Virus record (IMG/VR): IMGVR_UViG_3300049456_000002
Coordinates: 1 to 24,698 of that record
Source of the DNA: a virus
Strand: one strand, 5' to 3'
Length of the DNA: 24,698 nt
In this document: positions 22,930 to 24,698 of the stretch, one piece after another
Layout: the number at the start of each line of letters is the position of its first letter
Position numbering within the stretch: position 1 is the first letter of the stretch
The notes under the pieces: model-generated
The model's input: the letters and a program-made list of their open reading frames with translations, nothing else
Told to the model about the DNA's origin: nothing
Database searches by the model: none
Made by a program: the position numbers and the translations under genes

Positions 22930-23201
22930 TCGAATCTGATCCTTCCCGACTTGACGCGCACGTCCTCGGCCCCTGCCTGCAGCCGCACGTACGCCATGTA
23001 GTCGCCCGCCGGGAACTGCCCCGCGCTCGGCTTGTACGCGATCTCCCCGTTGAGCCACGCCGCCGTCTGGTACGCGCCCGTGGTCGGCTGCACCGCGTCC
23101 TCGTCCACGATCGCGATGCTCGGCGTGTAGACGGTGAGGTCAGCGTACGGGCCGGACATCGGGATGCAGATGAACTCCGAACTGGTGGTGAGCAGCAGCA
23201 T
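22926..23201 (-). CDS. Small beta-rich protein of unknown function
   Basis: The product has 91 residues. The ATG at 23201 begins 1 nt after the stop of the upstream membrane peptide gene. The first residues are MLLLTTSSEFICIP; the rest is strand-rich with VYTPSIAIVDEDAVQPTTGA and KPSAGQFPAGDYMAYVRLQAGA, an immunoglobulin-like or jelly-roll pattern ending VKSGRIRFE. There is no clear signal peptide cleavage motif. In phage genomes such small beta-sandwich proteins are often minor virion proteins, but that is inference. Confidence 0.6.
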   Translation of the reverse strand: MLLLTTSSEFICIPMSGPYADLTVYTPSIAIVDEDAVQPTTGAYQTAAWLNGEIAYKPSAGQFPAGDYMAYVRLQAGAEDVRVKSGRIRFE

Positions 23202-23202
23202 G

Positions 23203-23316
23203 TCAGTCCCCTATCGCGAGCAGCACGCCGAGCGCCACGCAGACGGCGGCCATCAAGATCGCCGTCAGGAACAGCGTCCACAGCAGACAGCCGAGGTCGC
23301 TCCCGAACCTATCCAT
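23203..23316 (-). CDS. 37-residue membrane peptide
   Basis: The start is the ATG at 23316, which overlaps the end of the repeat protein gene. The sequence MDRFGSDLGCLLWTLFLTAI continues as a single hydrophobic span of about 22 residues (residues 11-33) and ends in AIGD. A longer in-frame reading from 23460 lies inside the repeat region of the preceding gene and is rejected. The single transmembrane helix suggests a small membrane protein; a holin-like role is possible but there is no lysin gene nearby. Codon overlap with both neighbours supports it being real. Confidence 0.5.
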   Translation of the reverse strand: MDRFGSDLGCLLWTLFLTAILMAAVCVALGVLLAIGD

Positions 23317-24698
23317 GCGGCGGCCTCGCTCCCCATCGTCCGTGCGGTTCACCGCTACTGTAACGCCCGTGCGGCGGGCCGTCACCCCACCTACCGTGCG
23401 GTGCCGCCGCCTCGAACCTGCCATGCGGAGGCCCCGCCGCCCATCTGCCGTGCGGTTCACCTGCCGTCACCGAGCGGAGGCTGATCTGCGTGGCTATCGT
23501 CGCCGCCAGTGCGGCCCAGCTCACGCCGACCCCGGATGCCAGCAGCGCCGTCACTGTGGCCGCGAGGCCGGGGTCCTCCGCCGTGCCCGTGGCGGTGGCC
23601 AGCAGCGGGGCGAGCCCTATGCCTGGTGCGCGGCTGGCCCCGCTGCCCGTAGCCACGCTAGCAGCCGCTGTGGCCACGGACGCGGCTGTGAGCGCCGCGC
23701 CAGCCCCCGTGGGTAGCGTCACCCCTCGGAGCTGCCCGCACGGCTGTGCGGTGCCTGTGCCGCCCGCCACGGGGACGCCTAGCATGATCCCCGGGGCCAG
23801 TGAGGCACCGGACCCGGAGGCGAGGCCCGCACCGAGGCGGATACCCGGGGCCTGCGCTGCGCCCGTCCCCGACGCCAGTCCTCCCGTGGCCGTGGCCGAG
23901 GGAATGGGCGACTGGGCTGCGCCGGTACCCGAGGCCAGGCCAGCGGTCACGTTCAGATTGCTGCCACCCCCTGCGGCGACCGCATCGAACGCCACGCCGA
24001 GACCTGTGGCCACGATGGTGATCACCGTGTTGATAGGGGCCGCCGACTGCGCCGTGCCCGAGCCAGAGGCCAGCGCCGGGGTGAGCCCCACGCCCAGGGT
24101 CTGAGCTGAGCCAGCTCCCTGAGCCAGCCCGCCCCCGAGCCCGATGCCCAGTGAACCGGCTGCCCCCACCCCGGATGCCAGCGCCGGGGTGAGACCGATC
24201 CCGGGAGCACGCGCCGCGCCAGCTCCGGTGGCCAGCCCCGAGGTCACCGCAGATGAAGGACTAGCCGACTGAGCCGAGCCAGCCCCCGAGGCCACGCCCG
24301 GGGCGAGCATCACCCCCGGCTGCTGCGCTGAGCCAGCGCCTTGCGACAGACCTGCGCCGAGGATCGTCCCAACCTGCCCCGCAGCGCCCGACCCGGCAGG
24401 CAAACCCGGGGCAAGGCCGATTCCCGGCGCGGAGGCAGCCCCAGAGCCACCGGGAAGCCCGGCCCCAAGCCCTATGCCAGGGGTGCCCGCCGACCCGGTA
24501 CCGGCCGCCTGTGGTGGTGCCAGTGCGCTATCAGGGTCCACGTCCAGCGCGGCCCCGGTGGCGGACGCGAGCCCGGCGGTGACCTGAAGGTCAGGGACGG
24601 ACGCCGCAGACGGGAACCTCTGCCCCTGCACCCGGTGATGCAGCCGCCGCCAGTTCTCGCCGCCCGGCTGCGGCCGGATGTCGGCGGACAGCGTAGGC
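23309..24698 (-). CDS. Low-complexity repeat protein, C-terminal 462 residues (5' end beyond right edge)
   Basis: The frame is open to the right edge: it reads ADIRPQPGGENWRRLHHRV in the last bases, before the first internal GTG at 24631, so the true start is outside. The body consists of about a dozen 18-residue repeats of the form GIGLxxGLASGSGAAxAP, rich in Gly, Ala and Ser, with some non-repeat inserts. The last 49 residues are PHGR repeats with a 9-residue period. No catalytic motifs are present. It may be a fibrous or surface protein of the virion. The 3' end overlaps the membrane peptide gene. Confidence 0.7.
   Translation of the reverse strand, partial: PTLSADIRPQPGGENWRRLHHRVQGQRFPSAASVPDLQVTAGLASATGAALDVDPDSALAPPQAAGTGSAGTPGIGLGAGLPGGSGAASAPGIGLAPGLPAGSGAAGQVGTILGAGLSQGAGSAQQPGVMLAPGVASGAGSAQSASPSSAVTSGLATGAGAARAPGIGLTPALASGVGAAGSLGIGLGGGLAQGAGSAQTLGVGLTPALASGSGTAQSAAPINTVITIVATGLGVAFDAVAAGGGSNLNVTAGLASGTGAAQSPIPSATATGGLASGTGAAQAPGIRLGAGLASGSGASLAPGIMLGVPVAGGTGTAQPCGQLRGVTLPTGAGAALTAASVATAAASVATGSGASRAPGIGLAPLLATATGTAEDPGLAATVTALLASGVGVSWAALAATIATQISLRSVTAGEPHGRWAAGPPHGRFEAAAPHGRWGDGPPHGRYSSGEPHGRWGARPPHG
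23312..23458 (-). repeat. 27-bp / 9-residue PHGR repeats at the C-terminus
   Basis: There are five full units of [E/P/A]PHGR[W/F/Y]xxx and a final PPHG, with an exact 9-residue spacing. The units are EPHGRWAAG, PPHGRFEAA, APHGRWGDG, PPHGRYSSG, EPHGRWGAR and PPHG. In DNA the units differ at third and other positions, so the pattern is kept at protein level rather than as an identical DNA tandem repeat. Each unit has one His, one Arg and one aromatic residue. Confidence 0.8.
23480..24560 (-). repeat. 54-bp / 18-residue glycine-alanine repeats
   Basis: The pattern GIGLxxGLASGSGAAxAP recurs through the protein, for example GIGLGAGLPGGSGAASAP, GIGLAPGLPAGSGAAGQV, GTILGAGLSQGAGSAQQP and GIRLGAGLASGSGASLAP. 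Some units are spaced by inserts such as SPSSAVTSGLATGAGAARAP. The regular PG-I-L and GSGAA positions suggest a repeating strand-turn or polyproline-like rod. The DNA copies are degenerate. Confidence 0.75.

Noticed and set aside
23317-23460. N-terminal extension of the small membrane peptide
   Set aside because: It is an out-of-frame reading of the PHGR repeats; the ATG at 23316 gives a compact one-helix peptide in the usual overlap arrangement.
23312-24560. Possible CRISPR or satellite array
   Set aside because: The periodicity (27 and 54 bp) is a multiple of three, stays in one open frame and is conserved as protein rather than DNA; there are no unique spacers.

Overview
The window is the structural (late) region of a tailed double-stranded DNA phage or prophage with a long non-contractile tail (siphovirus type). 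GC content is very high and third codon positions are almost always G or C. GTG starts and 1-11 nt ATGA/GTGA/TGATG gene overlaps are common. Gene order and families fit an actinobacteriophage (Streptomyces-like host or a relative). The host is inferred from composition and gene families only. I see no integrase, lysis, replication or host genes, so temperate or lytic lifestyle cannot be decided.

All protein genes lie on the minus strand, so transcription runs from the right edge to the left. Right to left: (1) 24698-22007, a low-complexity repeat protein entering from the right edge, a 37-residue membrane peptide, two small proteins of unknown role and a glycosyltransferase-like protein. (2) 22006-21390, a non-coding island. 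It holds two hairpins, an initiator-type tRNA on the opposite (plus) strand, and a cluster of CACCGCA motifs that includes a 20-bp perfect palindrome. (3) 21389-13232, the packaging and head module: large terminase with an intein, portal fused to a MuF-like domain, Mu gpI-like protease/scaffold with a His-rich linker, three tandem related decoration-like proteins, and the HK97-fold capsid protein. (4) 13177-9410, the connector and tail-tube module: head-tail connectors, tail terminator candidate, a tandem-duplicated pair of small proteins, major tail protein, and a tail assembly chaperone pair probably joined by a -1 frameshift. (5) 9162-1, the tail tip: tape measure protein with NlpC/P60 and tail-lysozyme domains and a second intein, a small protein, a large distal-tail/adhesin with duplicated carbohydrate-binding-like modules and a glycine-rich domain, a minor tail protein, and the start of another tail or fibre gene that leaves the left edge.

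Terminase and portal fill the head built by the protease/scaffold and capsid protein. Connectors and terminator join head to tail. Chaperones and tape measure set tail length, and the tip proteins bind and locally open the cell wall. The least ordinary parts are: a short intein in the tape measure protein with the WCT triplet of class 3 inteins plus a class 1-type Cys1; an initiator-like tRNA(CAT) with C33 instead of U33, lacking the three G:C pairs of initiators; and the CACCGCA island between that tRNA and the terminase gene, a candidate packaging or regulatory site. No small terminase gene was recognised.
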